DNA from: an uncultured Bacilli bacterium
GTDB taxonomy: Bacteria; Bacillota_I; Bacilli_A; RF39; UBA660
Direction: 5' to 3'
Assembly: GCA_947628235.1 (NCBI GenBank)
Contig: CANQZC010000007.1
Location: 1-64,000 of the forward strand
DNA length: 64,000 nucleotides
Made by a program: the position numbers and the translations under genes. The notes below the pieces were generated by a model. It saw only the letters and a program-made list of their open reading frames with translations, was not told the DNA's origin and made no database searches. Of this stretch, positions 17,457 through 26,300 are shown one piece after another. How positions within the stretch are numbered: position 1 is the first letter of the stretch; the number at the start of each line of letters is the position of its first letter.

Positions 17457-18177
17457 ACTCTTCTTTTTTCTTCGTATCTTTAAGTTTTTGATAGACATAT
17501 TTTTTCACAAAATTCTTCTCTTCTTCTTGAGCATCTACTTCATATTCTTGTTCTTGTTTTGGAAGGGTTTGACCTAATAATTGGTATAAATCATAGGCAT
17601 GCCGAAATTCATGAATATTAATAAGCGCTGTCTCTAAATTGATAATTTTAGGGACTCCTACATGCATATCCATAACTCTTTCATCCCTATCACACTTAAT
17701 ATTCACTAAATAGAAGAAATGATGCGCTTCTTGGTGATGGTCCCGATAAGAAATTTTTGGTTCGATATAGTGCCAAAATTCTTCTGGGTATCCAAGGTAG
17801 GCCTTCACATCTTCCAAAGTTAAAAGAAGCCCAGAAAGACGAAGAGCATAAGCATCCGTCTCTGTAAGAAAGGCAAAATCTCGCTTTGACATTTCTCCTT
17901 CTTTTGCTTGTAGACAACTTTCATAATATTCAAAAGTTTCTTCTGCTAAATAGACAAAATCTCTTAGGAAAGAAGATAATTCATCTAAATCCATTTTTTC
18001 ATAGTTTTCTTGAATAATTTTTAAAAACCGATTTTCTTCTTGGATGATAGCAAAATATTCTTCTAAAGATGCTGCTACAAAGAAAGAAGAATGCATATTT
18101 TTAATACTTTGTTTACGAAGCCAAAGAAAGGCTCTTTGATTTAACTCTTTTATTTTTTCTATTTCCTGTTTTTTCAT
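17455..18177 (-). CDS. Predicted zinc metallopeptidase-like protein with a HEFRH motif
   Basis: I do not recognise this 240-residue protein as a named family. It is mainly helical. Near the C-terminus it carries INIHEFRHAYDLY, a classical HEXXH zinc motif (H189, E190, H193). It is followed 20-27 residues later by an acidic stretch (EVDAQEEE, residues 213-220) that could give the third ligand, as in ImmA/IrrE-like and other small gluzincins. No signal peptide or membrane segment is seen, so it should be cytoplasmic. It is a single-gene unit between the uvrB promoter and the glycosidase terminator. The catalytic assignment rests on the motif alone. Confidence 0.7.
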   Translation of the reverse strand: MKKQEIEKIKELNQRAFLWLRKQSIKNMHSSFFVAASLEEYFAIIQEENRFLKIIQENYEKMDLDELSSFLRDFVYLAEETFEYYESCLQAKEGEMSKRDFAFLTETDAYALRLSGLLLTLEDVKAYLGYPEEFWHYIEPKISYRDHHQEAHHFFYLVNIKCDRDERVMDMHVGVPKIINLETALINIHEFRHAYDLYQLLGQTLPKQEQEYEVDAQEEEKNFVKKYVYQKLKDTKKKEE

Positions 18178-18202
18178 CAGACATCACGATTGTCTATTAT
18201 AC

Positions 18203-18229
18203 AAAAAAATACTAGAGAAATCTAGTATT
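18203..18229 (-). terminator. Intrinsic terminator of the glycosidase gene
   Basis: Perfect 9-bp stem AATACTAGA (18208-18216) with TCTAGTATT (18221-18229), GAAA loop on the plus strand, then seven T on the minus strand. The stop codon (18228-18230) overlaps the stem. Confidence 0.88.
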
Positions 18230-19304
18230 ATTTTACAATCCAAGCATTTGGATGATATCTTTCACCTGTACTATCATATCCGACAGGATGATTGACAATT
18301 TTATTATTTTCAATCAAGATACTAGAAGCTCCTCCATCTAGATTCGCAGCATTATAAGCTTTATATCTTTGAAGTACTTCTACTACTTTTTTAAAAGATG
18401 GTCCACCACGATATCCATGTTTATTTCCATTTCCATCTACTACCATAAGAAGAACAATGCCATCTTTTCTTTGCGCTATTACAGTTCTAGGATGAACGCC
18501 TCCTCCAGATCCTTTGATTTCAGCGCTCTTTCCATTCACGATTAAGAAAGGTCCAAAAGTAACCGCATCTCTCATTCCATTTTGGATGGCTTTACTAGGA
18601 CTATCTTTCGTAAGAACTAATTTATCTTCATTATTAAAACCAATTAATCCAGAACCCCAACTACTAGCATTTGCTTGCCATACAATCATTCCATCTTGGA
18701 TGACCGTTCCCGTCGCTCTAGCGCCATTTCCACTACCACCAACATCTTGAAAGCCACTCGCGTTAATAGCTACTTTGGCATTATTGTTTTTCGCAATCGT
18801 CGCTACTTTTTCCCCAACAACGCCAGGATTACTTGCCATCGCTAAAGAAATATGAGAAGGATCATAGACAACCGTAATATAGTAAGTACAATCATCCTCT
18901 TTAAATTGAATGATTTTATATAAATCATTTCCTTCATCCTTCTTTAAAATTTGTTCTTCGTATTCTGATTCATAGTGATCCGTTTCATAACTACCAATAA
19001 CAATCTCATCGGTATTAGTATCTTCAGTAATTTCTACTACTGTATTTTCTCTCAATACCTTATTAATCGTATCTTCATCATAAATCATACGCGCTAAATA
19101 CTTATGATTCATAGTTGACATTGCGGTAGTAATTAAAAACTCTTTAAATTGCGTATTAGGACCATACGCTAATACCAAACAACCAATCGCACCTAAATCT
19201 AAAATAGCACAGCAAATAATAACCCAAAGCCGAATCTTTCTTTTCTTCTTTTTCGTCTTTTTCGTTTTTACTTCTTTTTCTTCTGTTTCTTTCTTTTTTG
19301 ACAT
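18228..19304 (-). CDS. Membrane-anchored phosphodiester glycosidase (NAGPA domain) protein
   Basis: The 358-residue protein starts with a very Lys-rich cytoplasmic tail and one membrane helix (about residues 27-48). The C-terminal half is a NAGPA/DUF2233 domain: AINASGFQDVGG, GVHPRTVIAQ, LMVVDGNG and the signature NLDGGASSILI. The family cleaves N-acetylglucosamine-1-phosphodiester-type linkages; in Gram-positives an exopolysaccharide or teichoic-acid substrate is plausible. It abuts the stop of the preceding gene (start 19304, stop 19305), so the two form an operon from the promoter at 20530-20558. It ends at the terminator overlapping its stop. Confidence 0.85.
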   Translation of the reverse strand: MSKKKETEEKEVKTKKTKKKKRKIRLWVIICCAILDLGAIGCLVLAYGPNTQFKEFLITTAMSTMNHKYLARMIYDEDTINKVLRENTVVEITEDTNTDEIVIGSYETDHYESEYEEQILKKDEGNDLYKIIQFKEDDCTYYITVVYDPSHISLAMASNPGVVGEKVATIAKNNNAKVAINASGFQDVGGSGNGARATGTVIQDGMIVWQANASSWGSGLIGFNNEDKLVLTKDSPSKAIQNGMRDAVTFGPFLIVNGKSAEIKGSGGGVHPRTVIAQRKDGIVLLMVVDGNGNKHGYRGGPSFKKVVEVLQRYKAYNAANLDGGASSILIENNKIVNHPVGYDSTGERYHPNAWIVK

Positions 19305-20501
19305 CTACTCACCTACTATATAAGGATTTTCCTTCGTTCCTTTACCTCCTTGAATAGATAATTCTCTATTCATAGAAAGAACTGGATAAACATCTAGTTG
19401 GGAAGTAATTTCAGCTGCATATAAATAACCATCTGCGTTGATAGCATACATGTTATATCCACTCTTTGTTAGTAAGAAACTATTTGGAACTTCCGTTAAG
19501 AAATAATCACCTACCGTTAATAAACCAACATAGGCATTTACTAAATCATTCTTTGTTTCTTGATAATCTAAGACATATTCTCCTGTCGACCAAGGAATTT
19601 TTACTAAATCCTTTTCAGGAAATTCTAAAGCATATACTTTATTTAAATAATATCCTAATTCTTGTTTCGTAGAAGCGGTAAATTTATTCGTCGTCTCTGA
19701 CCAAGCATAAGTTTCTGGTAACTTTTCTTGCGCTAAAGCCTTCACACTTGTTTCATTATTCTCAATCACCCGATAATTCTTTCCTTGATATTGAATATAT
19801 TCGCCAACATAAACATCCGCTAAAAGGTCTACGATTCGCTCTTCAATCGTATAAGGATTTTTCTTTGTTCCATCCCCACTAATATATTTCGTTTTTCCAT
19901 TGATAGTAACGACTGGTTTAATTCCTACGAATAAATCATAACTTTCTGGTTTTGTAAGTTCTCCTTCTTCCGTAACAACATAACCAGTTCCTTCATCAAT
20001 TAACCAAAATTCTTCTCCGATTAAGAAACTTTCTTTTTCTCCCATCTCTAAATATAATTCTTTATTCAAAAGGGTAACTGGATTAGAAGAACTTAAATAT
20101 TGTTTGGCTAAATTAGGCGTAAAAACTTCCTCTAACCAAGTTTTAATATTGGATTCATCATAGTTTTCAGTCTCTCCATATTTTAATTTAGTAGCATTAG
20201 AATCTAGTACTAAATAAATATTTTCCTCATCTAGATATAAGATACGATACATCAAACCACTAAAGTAAAAATAATTATTAGATGCATCTTTACCAAAGAA
20301 GTATTGATTCTCTTTTTTCAATAATTTATTGCGAATCAAATTCTCTTCTTTTGTTAGATATTCTATCATCGTATATGTTGTCGTATCTTTTTGTTTTTCT
20401 TTTTGATAATAATAGATAAGGCGATAGCCGTAGACAAGTACCATTCCACTGATAAATAAAATACTAGCAATCACAAAAATTTTTCGAAAATCAAATTTCA
20501 T
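19305..20501 (-). CDS. Membrane-anchored protein with two tandem GDGTKxNPY-type modules
   Basis: The 398-residue protein has one N-terminal membrane helix (about residues 9-27) and a large extracellular part. I do not recognise a named enzyme. It contains two related modules of about 175-200 residues. Each ends with a PV-(T/S)-(I/M)N strand, then GDGTKKNPYTI (about residues 220-230) or GKGTKENPYIV (at the C-terminus). A YRVI or YRIL strand lies near each module start. Such GTKxNPY endings occur in surface proteins of related gut Firmicutes, to my knowledge without a defined role. It is translationally adjacent to the phosphodiester glycosidase gene, so they may act on the same wall polymer. 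Confidence 0.72.
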   Translation of the reverse strand: MKFDFRKIFVIASILFISGMVLVYGYRLIYYYQKEKQKDTTTYTMIEYLTKEENLIRNKLLKKENQYFFGKDASNNYFYFSGLMYRILYLDEENIYLVLDSNATKLKYGETENYDESNIKTWLEEVFTPNLAKQYLSSSNPVTLLNKELYLEMGEKESFLIGEEFWLIDEGTGYVVTEEGELTKPESYDLFVGIKPVVTINGKTKYISGDGTKKNPYTIEERIVDLLADVYVGEYIQYQGKNYRVIENNETSVKALAQEKLPETYAWSETTNKFTASTKQELGYYLNKVYALEFPEKDLVKIPWSTGEYVLDYQETKNDLVNAYVGLLTVGDYFLTEVPNSFLLTKSGYNMYAINADGYLYAAEITSQLDVYPVLSMNRELSIQGGKGTKENPYIVGE

Positions 20502-20529
20502 ACAACCACCCTATTACAAACTATTATCC

Positions 20530-20558
20530 ATTATATTATAAATCCCTATTTTTTTCAA
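20530..20558 (-). promoter_or_regulatory. Promoter of the two-gene anchored-protein/glycosidase operon
   Basis: On the minus strand TTGAAA (20553-20558), a 17-bp spacer and TATAAT (20530-20535), about 28 bp before the start at 20501. Confidence 0.8.
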
Positions 20559-20574
20559 CCAACAGAAAAATGGG

Positions 20575-21495
20575 TTACCCCATTACTTCCCCACCATTGT
20601 TGTGAATTACTTGTCCTGTCATATAACTAGAATCATCACTCGCTAAAAAGACGAAGGTAGGAGCAAGTTCATAAGGCATAGCTCCTCGCGCCATAGCCGC
20701 ATTACTTCCTAAAGATGGAATCTTTTCTGCTACCCAACAAGCTGGTTGCAAAGGAGTCCAAAAGAAACCAGGCGCAATAGCATTCACACGAATCTTTTTA
20801 AGCGCTAAATTTCTAGCTAAGGCTCTCGTAAAACCGACAATAGCTCCTTTTGTTGTTACATAATCAATTAATTGTGGATCCCCATAAAAAGTCGTTACAG
20901 AACTTAAATTGATAATGGAAGCACCTTCTTTTAAATAAGGAAGTGCTTCTCTTGTTAAATAGAACATTCCATAAACATTGACTTTCATGGTTCTATCAAA
21001 TTGCTCATCACTAATATCCGTTAATTCATCTTGCTGATATTGAACCCCTGCATTATTGACAAGAATATCAATCTTTCCATAAGCATGAATGGTTTCCTCT
21101 ACAATTTTGCGACAGAATTCTTTATCACTAATATCTCCACTTAGAAGAATACATTCTCCTCCCAAAGACTCAATATATCGTTTTGTTGCACTAGCATCTT
21201 CATGTTCATTGTAGTATGGAATGACTACCTTTGCTCCCTCTTTTACAAAAGCAATCGCAGCAGACTTTCCTAAACCACTATCTCCGCCTGTGATAATAGC
21301 AACTTTTCCCTTTAATTTTCCACTTCCACAGTAGTTAGGATTATCAAAGATAGGCTGAGGTGTCATTAAATACTCCATTCCGGGTTGGACACTCTGTGAT
21401 TGTGGGGGCGCTAAAATCTCATATAGAGAACTTTTTATTCCGCCATCTTCATAGTAGTTATAATAATCTCTTCCATAATGATAATCATAATTCAT
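20575..21495 (-). CDS. Short-chain dehydrogenase/reductase of the YhdF/YghA-like group
   Basis: The 306-residue protein is a classical SDR with the NAD(P)-binding TGGDSGLG loop and NNAG (NNAGVQYQ). The catalytic triad is Ser in LSSVT, Tyr in DYVTTKG and its Lys. The C-terminal HNNGGEVMG is family-like. The closest known group is the general-stress/aldehyde-reductase type (YhdF, YdaD, YghA), whose physiological substrates are poorly defined. It carries an unusual tyrosine-rich N-terminal tail of about 20 residues before the spacer and Rossmann fold. The start is supported by AAGGAGGG. It is a single gene, separated from the upstream operon by a strong terminator. Confidence 0.9.
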   Translation of the reverse strand: MNYDYHYGRDYYNYYEDGGIKSSLYEILAPPQSQSVQPGMEYLMTPQPIFDNPNYCGSGKLKGKVAIITGGDSGLGKSAAIAFVKEGAKVVIPYYNEHEDASATKRYIESLGGECILLSGDISDKEFCRKIVEETIHAYGKIDILVNNAGVQYQQDELTDISDEQFDRTMKVNVYGMFYLTREALPYLKEGASIINLSSVTTFYGDPQLIDYVTTKGAIVGFTRALARNLALKKIRVNAIAPGFFWTPLQPACWVAEKIPSLGSNAAMARGAMPYELAPTFVFLASDDSSYMTGQVIHNNGGEVMG

Positions 21496-21546
21496 ATTTT
21501 CCCTCCTTCTTTAATATATGAAGGAAGAAAAAATAGGTTCTATCCT

Positions 21547-21570
21547 AAAAAAAAGCGAATTTCTTCGCTT
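21547..21570 (-). terminator. Intrinsic terminator of the TelA-like/HipA-like/phosphoesterase operon
   Basis: Perfect stem AAGCGAA (21553-21559) with TTCGCTT (21564-21570), 4-nt loop, then eight T on the minus strand. The TAA stop of the phosphoesterase gene overlaps the stem. Confidence 0.9.
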
Positions 21571-22444
21571 ACTTTTGATACCCTCTAGGAAGGGAAATAA
21601 AACTTCTAATACGATCATCTGGAGAACCACTATTTAGTACTTGATAAACCATCTTTTCACGGTCATAACGAACTAGTACTTCTTCTAAACGAAAACCTTT
21701 TCTTTTTTCTTCTAAAATACAATAAGATGCGGTATCGATTGGTTCTTCTTTGTGACCCATTCCTACTGCTCGTAAAGTATAAAACTCGGTTGTTGGTCCC
21801 TTTTCATAAATTTTAAAATGGACATGTCCTTGAATAATCGCATCAAAAAATTCTACTCTTTTACGGGTTAATAATGGATCATTTTTAGCAGATAAATATC
21901 CTTTTACAAAAGGACTATCTACGCCATAGCGTTTTATCATATATTCTATTTCTGCCAATTGTTCCGGACTATTGGTATAAGAAAATTGCGGATACCCTTC
22001 TAATCCTCTTTGAATTGCACTTTGATATCCCCAAGTACTACGAATCCCAAAATCACAACGAACATCATTCGCAAAATGAACTAATCCTAATTTTTTTCCA
22101 CCTATCAAAAGTTCGATGGAATGAGGGTAAAGAGAAATAACGCCTTTTTGATGTTCATTTAATTTGGAAAGAGTCCAAAGTCTACTTTGTTCTTTTACTG
22201 TACTAAAGTAAGATGCGAAAGGTTCTTGTCCTAATGTTACATATTCTTCTGCATTTCCAGCAATCGATATAACTCCATGTTCTTCTAATAAATCTAAAAC
22301 TTCAGAAGGATTAGGACCCATACCAATATTATCTCCTAACGAGTAAATTTCGGTAATTCCTCTTCTTTCCATATCATCTAAAACTGCCTCTAATGGTTCT
22401 AATAAGGCATGAACATCAGTAATAATGGCGATTTTTCTTTTCAT
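21569..22444 (-). CDS. Calcineurin-like metallophosphoesterase
   Basis: The 291-residue protein has the dinuclear-metal phosphoesterase motifs in order: TDVHA (D-x-H), SLGDNIGMGPNPSEVLDLL (GD), GNAEEY at the GNH(D/E) position, VHFAND and GHVH. It resembles the YfcE/DUF group often annotated as serine/threonine phosphatase-like or diadenosine-polyphosphatase-like. The usual His of GNH is replaced by Ala, which may change catalysis or substrate. The ATG at 22444 follows GAGGAGATAAC; an upstream extension overlaps the kinase gene. It starts one base before the end of the HipA-like gene, so kinase and phosphatase-like protein are made together. Confidence 0.85.
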   Translation of the reverse strand: MKRKIAIITDVHALLEPLEAVLDDMERRGITEIYSLGDNIGMGPNPSEVLDLLEEHGVISIAGNAEEYVTLGQEPFASYFSTVKEQSRLWTLSKLNEHQKGVISLYPHSIELLIGGKKLGLVHFANDVRCDFGIRSTWGYQSAIQRGLEGYPQFSYTNSPEQLAEIEYMIKRYGVDSPFVKGYLSAKNDPLLTRKRVEFFDAIIQGHVHFKIYEKGPTTEFYTLRAVGMGHKEEPIDTASYCILEEKRKGFRLEEVLVRYDREKMVYQVLNSGSPDDRIRSFISLPRGYQK

Positions 22445-22445
22445 G

Positions 22446-23300
22446 TTATCTCCTCTTCGTATATTTTCTGATAACATTATAAATCATATTTCGATTTTGA
22501 GCAAACCCATCTAAGATTTGTTTTCGAATCGTTGGATGGATAGGGGCAGAGATTCTTGTCTCTACTCGTCTTAATACATCTTCTATATTTTCTTCCGAAA
22601 TAATATCTAATTTTGATTCAAAAAATTGAATATCTTGGGAAGAGCAAGAACGAAAGTATTTCGCTAAAAAGTTTTCTTTTCCTTCCATCTCTTCTGGGGC
22701 ATAAAAATAGTCTTCTCTATCTATTCCTAAACTATATCCCCCGTGTTCTATAGAAGTTGGATTTAACATTAATTCATTATCTAAAAGAGGAGAAAAAGAA
22801 ACATTTCTTTTTTTCTCTACTAGGAATAAATTATCAGCATGACGATCAATATTTCCAATAAGAACATCAAAGAAGAAAATTTGAAGTAATTGATCCATTA
22901 ATCTATCTACCGTTCCAAAACGATGATATCTTTTCCATAATAGCCTTTTAATATCTTTAAAATTATTCGTTCTAGGAACTTCATGAGATTCTTTCTTAGA
23001 ATATTCTTCGACTAATAAATCTCCTAAACGAAGGACGGTTTCATCCTCACTAAAAATATTTTCACTAATATATCCTAATTCATGATGTGCAGACGCTAAA
23101 TCATAATGAGCGCAAGGAAGACCAAAATCACTCGCTAATTCTTCAGCAATTAATTCATGATAACAGTTTTTTACAGATCTTACTTGTCGATAAAAATAAG
23201 TTTTTCCTTGGTAAGAAAAATTAAAATGTTTGCGATAAGGATGATCTGGTAATATTTTATCTAAATCGATATATCCATCTTTTTCTCTATATTCTTCCAT
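22446..23300 (-). CDS. Stand-alone HipA-like protein kinase
   Basis: The 284-residue protein shows the HipA C-terminal kinase signature: DVLIGNIDRHADNLFL (catalytic Asp and Asn, about residues 146-161), then PLLDNELML as the metal-binding Asp. An ELIAEELASDFGLPCAHY helix corresponds to the HipA/CtkA family. It lacks the HipA N-terminal domain, and no HipB-type antitoxin gene is next to it. The strand where the nucleotide-binding Lys is expected reads YFYRQ, with Arg. It lies 8 bp after the 1198-residue gene and 1 bp before the phosphoesterase. HipA-like kinases phosphorylate serine or threonine in proteins such as tRNA synthetases; the target here is unknown. Confidence 0.8.
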   Translation of the reverse strand: MEEYREKDGYIDLDKILPDHPYRKHFNFSYQGKTYFYRQVRSVKNCYHELIAEELASDFGLPCAHYDLASAHHELGYISENIFSEDETVLRLGDLLVEEYSKKESHEVPRTNNFKDIKRLLWKRYHRFGTVDRLMDQLLQIFFFDVLIGNIDRHADNLFLVEKKRNVSFSPLLDNELMLNPTSIEHGGYSLGIDREDYFYAPEEMEGKENFLAKYFRSCSSQDIQFFESKLDIISEENIEDVLRRVETRISAPIHPTIRKQILDGFAQNRNMIYNVIRKYTKRR

Positions 23301-23308
23301 ATTTCCTC

Positions 23309-26300
23309 CTATTGTTTTGGTTTTTCTAATTTCTTTTGTTTTGGTGTCTCTTCCCCTGTTTCTAAAGAAATTGGTTCTGGTTCTTCTAAAGAGATTTTAT
23401 CAATATCTAAAGATTCTACTTTAGAAATCATGGTAGAGGCTTGATTGATTCCCTCTAAATAAACACGAATATCTTTATTTAAAGACGCAAATACTTCTTC
23501 TGGAAGAGAAGCTTGTTTTAATTGTTCCATATTTTGAACAGCTGTATCTACATTTCTTGTAAGAAGAGATTGTAATAATCCAATCACACTTTGTGATACT
23601 TCTAATGCTTTATTTTCAGTATCTCTTCCTTGGTAAATTGCAAGTTCTGAACCAATTAAAGGTAATAAGTCATCTCTTGCCATTTCTAACGCATTAATCG
23701 TAATAAAATGATTCACAATAGCTTGATTAATTTTAAAAAGTTCTTGCTGCATAATTTGATTTGTCGTCGCAAAACGATTCTTTTTATCTCCCATAATTTG
23801 AATGAGAGAACTTTGTTCTAAGAAAGTAGCATATTCCTCTTCTTTTTTAGGATCTAAATGCGCTAAAGAAGTTTTTAATTCTTCTTCCATTTCTCTTGCA
23901 ACTAGATAATGAGAACGATTCTTTCTTCGATAAACTTCAATATATTTACGAATCTCATCATATCCTAATAATTCTTGAGAAAGTACTGTAATATTTTGTT
24001 CTATCGCATCTTTTAACTCTTGGATAGCAGAAGCATTGAAGACAACTTTTGGTTCTTCCGAAGTAACATCTATCGCAAAAAGGCGACTCCAAAAACTTCT
24101 TTTTGGTGGCTCTACTTCTTGTTTTTGATAAACTCTTCCAAGAATATCTTGAATGGTTGCTAAAGACTTTTCATGAACATCACTCAATACTAATTTTGGT
24201 AATTCATCATGAATATAACGAGAATGAACCGCTAAAGAATTTCCAAAATGAAGAACACTTCGCATGTTCTTTGGATCTAATTCTTCGATTGGTTCTTGCG
24301 CTAATAAAGAAATACGATCATCGATAGTAAGTGATAATTCATAATCTCTTCCTGAAGATACCTCTTCTTTTAAAATATCGTAATTTCCTCCTACCTGACA
24401 AAGAACATTTTCTAGAAATAAACTATCATTCGTTTCTGGTTCAAAAATTCTTTTTACAATCTCAGCAATTTTTCGATTCGATTGATATTGAGAAAAATCT
24501 CTTTCTAAATAAGGGCGATAAGTTGTAGTCGCTAATAAATAATCTGGATTTTCTTGTTCAAAACGAGTAATATCTTCTAATTTTAAACCAGCTGCTTCTA
24601 ATACTTTTTCTAAAGTAACATGATTTTTTTGAAAGAAGCGACTAGCGTCTGTCTCTGTTCGAAGAAGGCTTGCTACTAACGCAAATTCTTTAATATCTTC
24701 TTCTTTTTCTAACTTGAGAGTTTGATCTTTCTTTTTCTTCATTGCACCACAATAAATTTTAAAAGTTCTCTCTAGATATCTAGATACTTCCGAATTATAT
24801 TGTAAAACGAATTTCTTAGCTTGCTCTTCTTTTCTTCTTTCTTCTGTTTTTACTTGATACTCTTGATATTTTTGATCATAGTCTAAAAAGGTATCATAAC
24901 TAATATGAAAATGATCTAAAAATTTACTGATAAAAACACTATTATTTAATTCTTTTGAAAAGATATTTCGAGAAATCGCATAAATCGTTAAATCTTTCCT
25001 TTCTACACCTTGATTATATCCACCAAAAATATATTCTCCATATTCTTTCGTTAATAAATCGATAGATGGTGAGCCACTCTCTAAATTACGATTAATTTCT
25101 AAATATTCATAAATAGATTGGGAAGTAATCCCTAACTCAGCAAAGAATCCTTTTACTTCGCTATTGGTAGAATAAATCGCTAGAAGAAGAGAAAAGACGA
25201 TGAGATCTGCTTCTTGATATCCTTTGATTCGACCTCTTAAATTTTCATGAATTCTAGATGCATTTTCTAAATATTCCATCGTTGAAACAGGCATATCATG
25301 AAATAACTTTTGGGTTAATTGAATTTTTCTTTCTGCTTCTTTCTGTTCTAAATGTTGTTGTAATTGAGATAAAAAATCACTTTGTAAAGATTGATTTTTT
25401 ACAAGTTCATGAAAGATATCTTCCATAATCATACTTTTATTAAATTCTCTACTACATAAATTATGAGCAATATCATTAATCTGAATATTTTGAGCTTGCC
25501 GATTTCGATTTACACCATCATAAACAAATCTTTTATATCGATCTACTAAAGTTTTTTCATTTAATTTAAAAGATTCAATTTCTTCTTTATGAATTTCTAT
25601 TTTTAAAAGTTTAAAAATCTTTTCGAGGGTAATTCCATAGTCTTTAAAAAAAGTACTAACATCTCCGTTAAAATAATAAGTAGCTAGGAAAAGCGCTAAA
25701 GTATCCGCATCATCTTCATCTCTTAAGATTTCTTGATTATGCTCTTTCTTTTTCATTTTTTCTAATAAAATTTGATAAATTTTCGCACTAAATTCAATAA
25801 ATTCTTTTCCTTCTTTCGATAGATTTGTATAAAAAGATTGAACATATTGAGCAGAAAGCGTCTTTCTTTTTTCTTCTTTTTTCTCCTCTATTAATTCTTC
25901 TAAAGAATCAAACATTCCTACATAACAATTTAATTTTGTCATTAATCTTTCAATGGCTAAACTACCTGTAAAATTTCTATCAAACAAACGAGAAATAATT
26001 TTGGTCATCGAAATTTCTTTATTTTTAGTTTCACAATATTTTTGAAAATAAGTTTGAATGGCGAATAAATTTCGCTTAGTATCTTGGATATCTCTACTAC
26101 TAATGGTAAAGTTTAATTGGTGGTATATTTTATCTAAAGTTAATCCTTTTTCTTCTAATACTTCTTTTAATACTCCTTGATAACTAATAACATCGTCTTC
26201 TACTTTAGCATCTTTATAGTAATAAAGGGCTAGAAAAAGGGCTAAAGAAGTAATATCTTCCTCTCTATTTTTCATAATATCTTGATATCCATTTTCTAAA

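Noticed and set aside
22446-23300. Classical HipBA toxin-antitoxin pair
   Set aside because: No small helix-turn-helix gene is adjacent, and the kinase lacks the HipA N-terminal domain; the neighbours are a giant repeat protein and a phosphoesterase.
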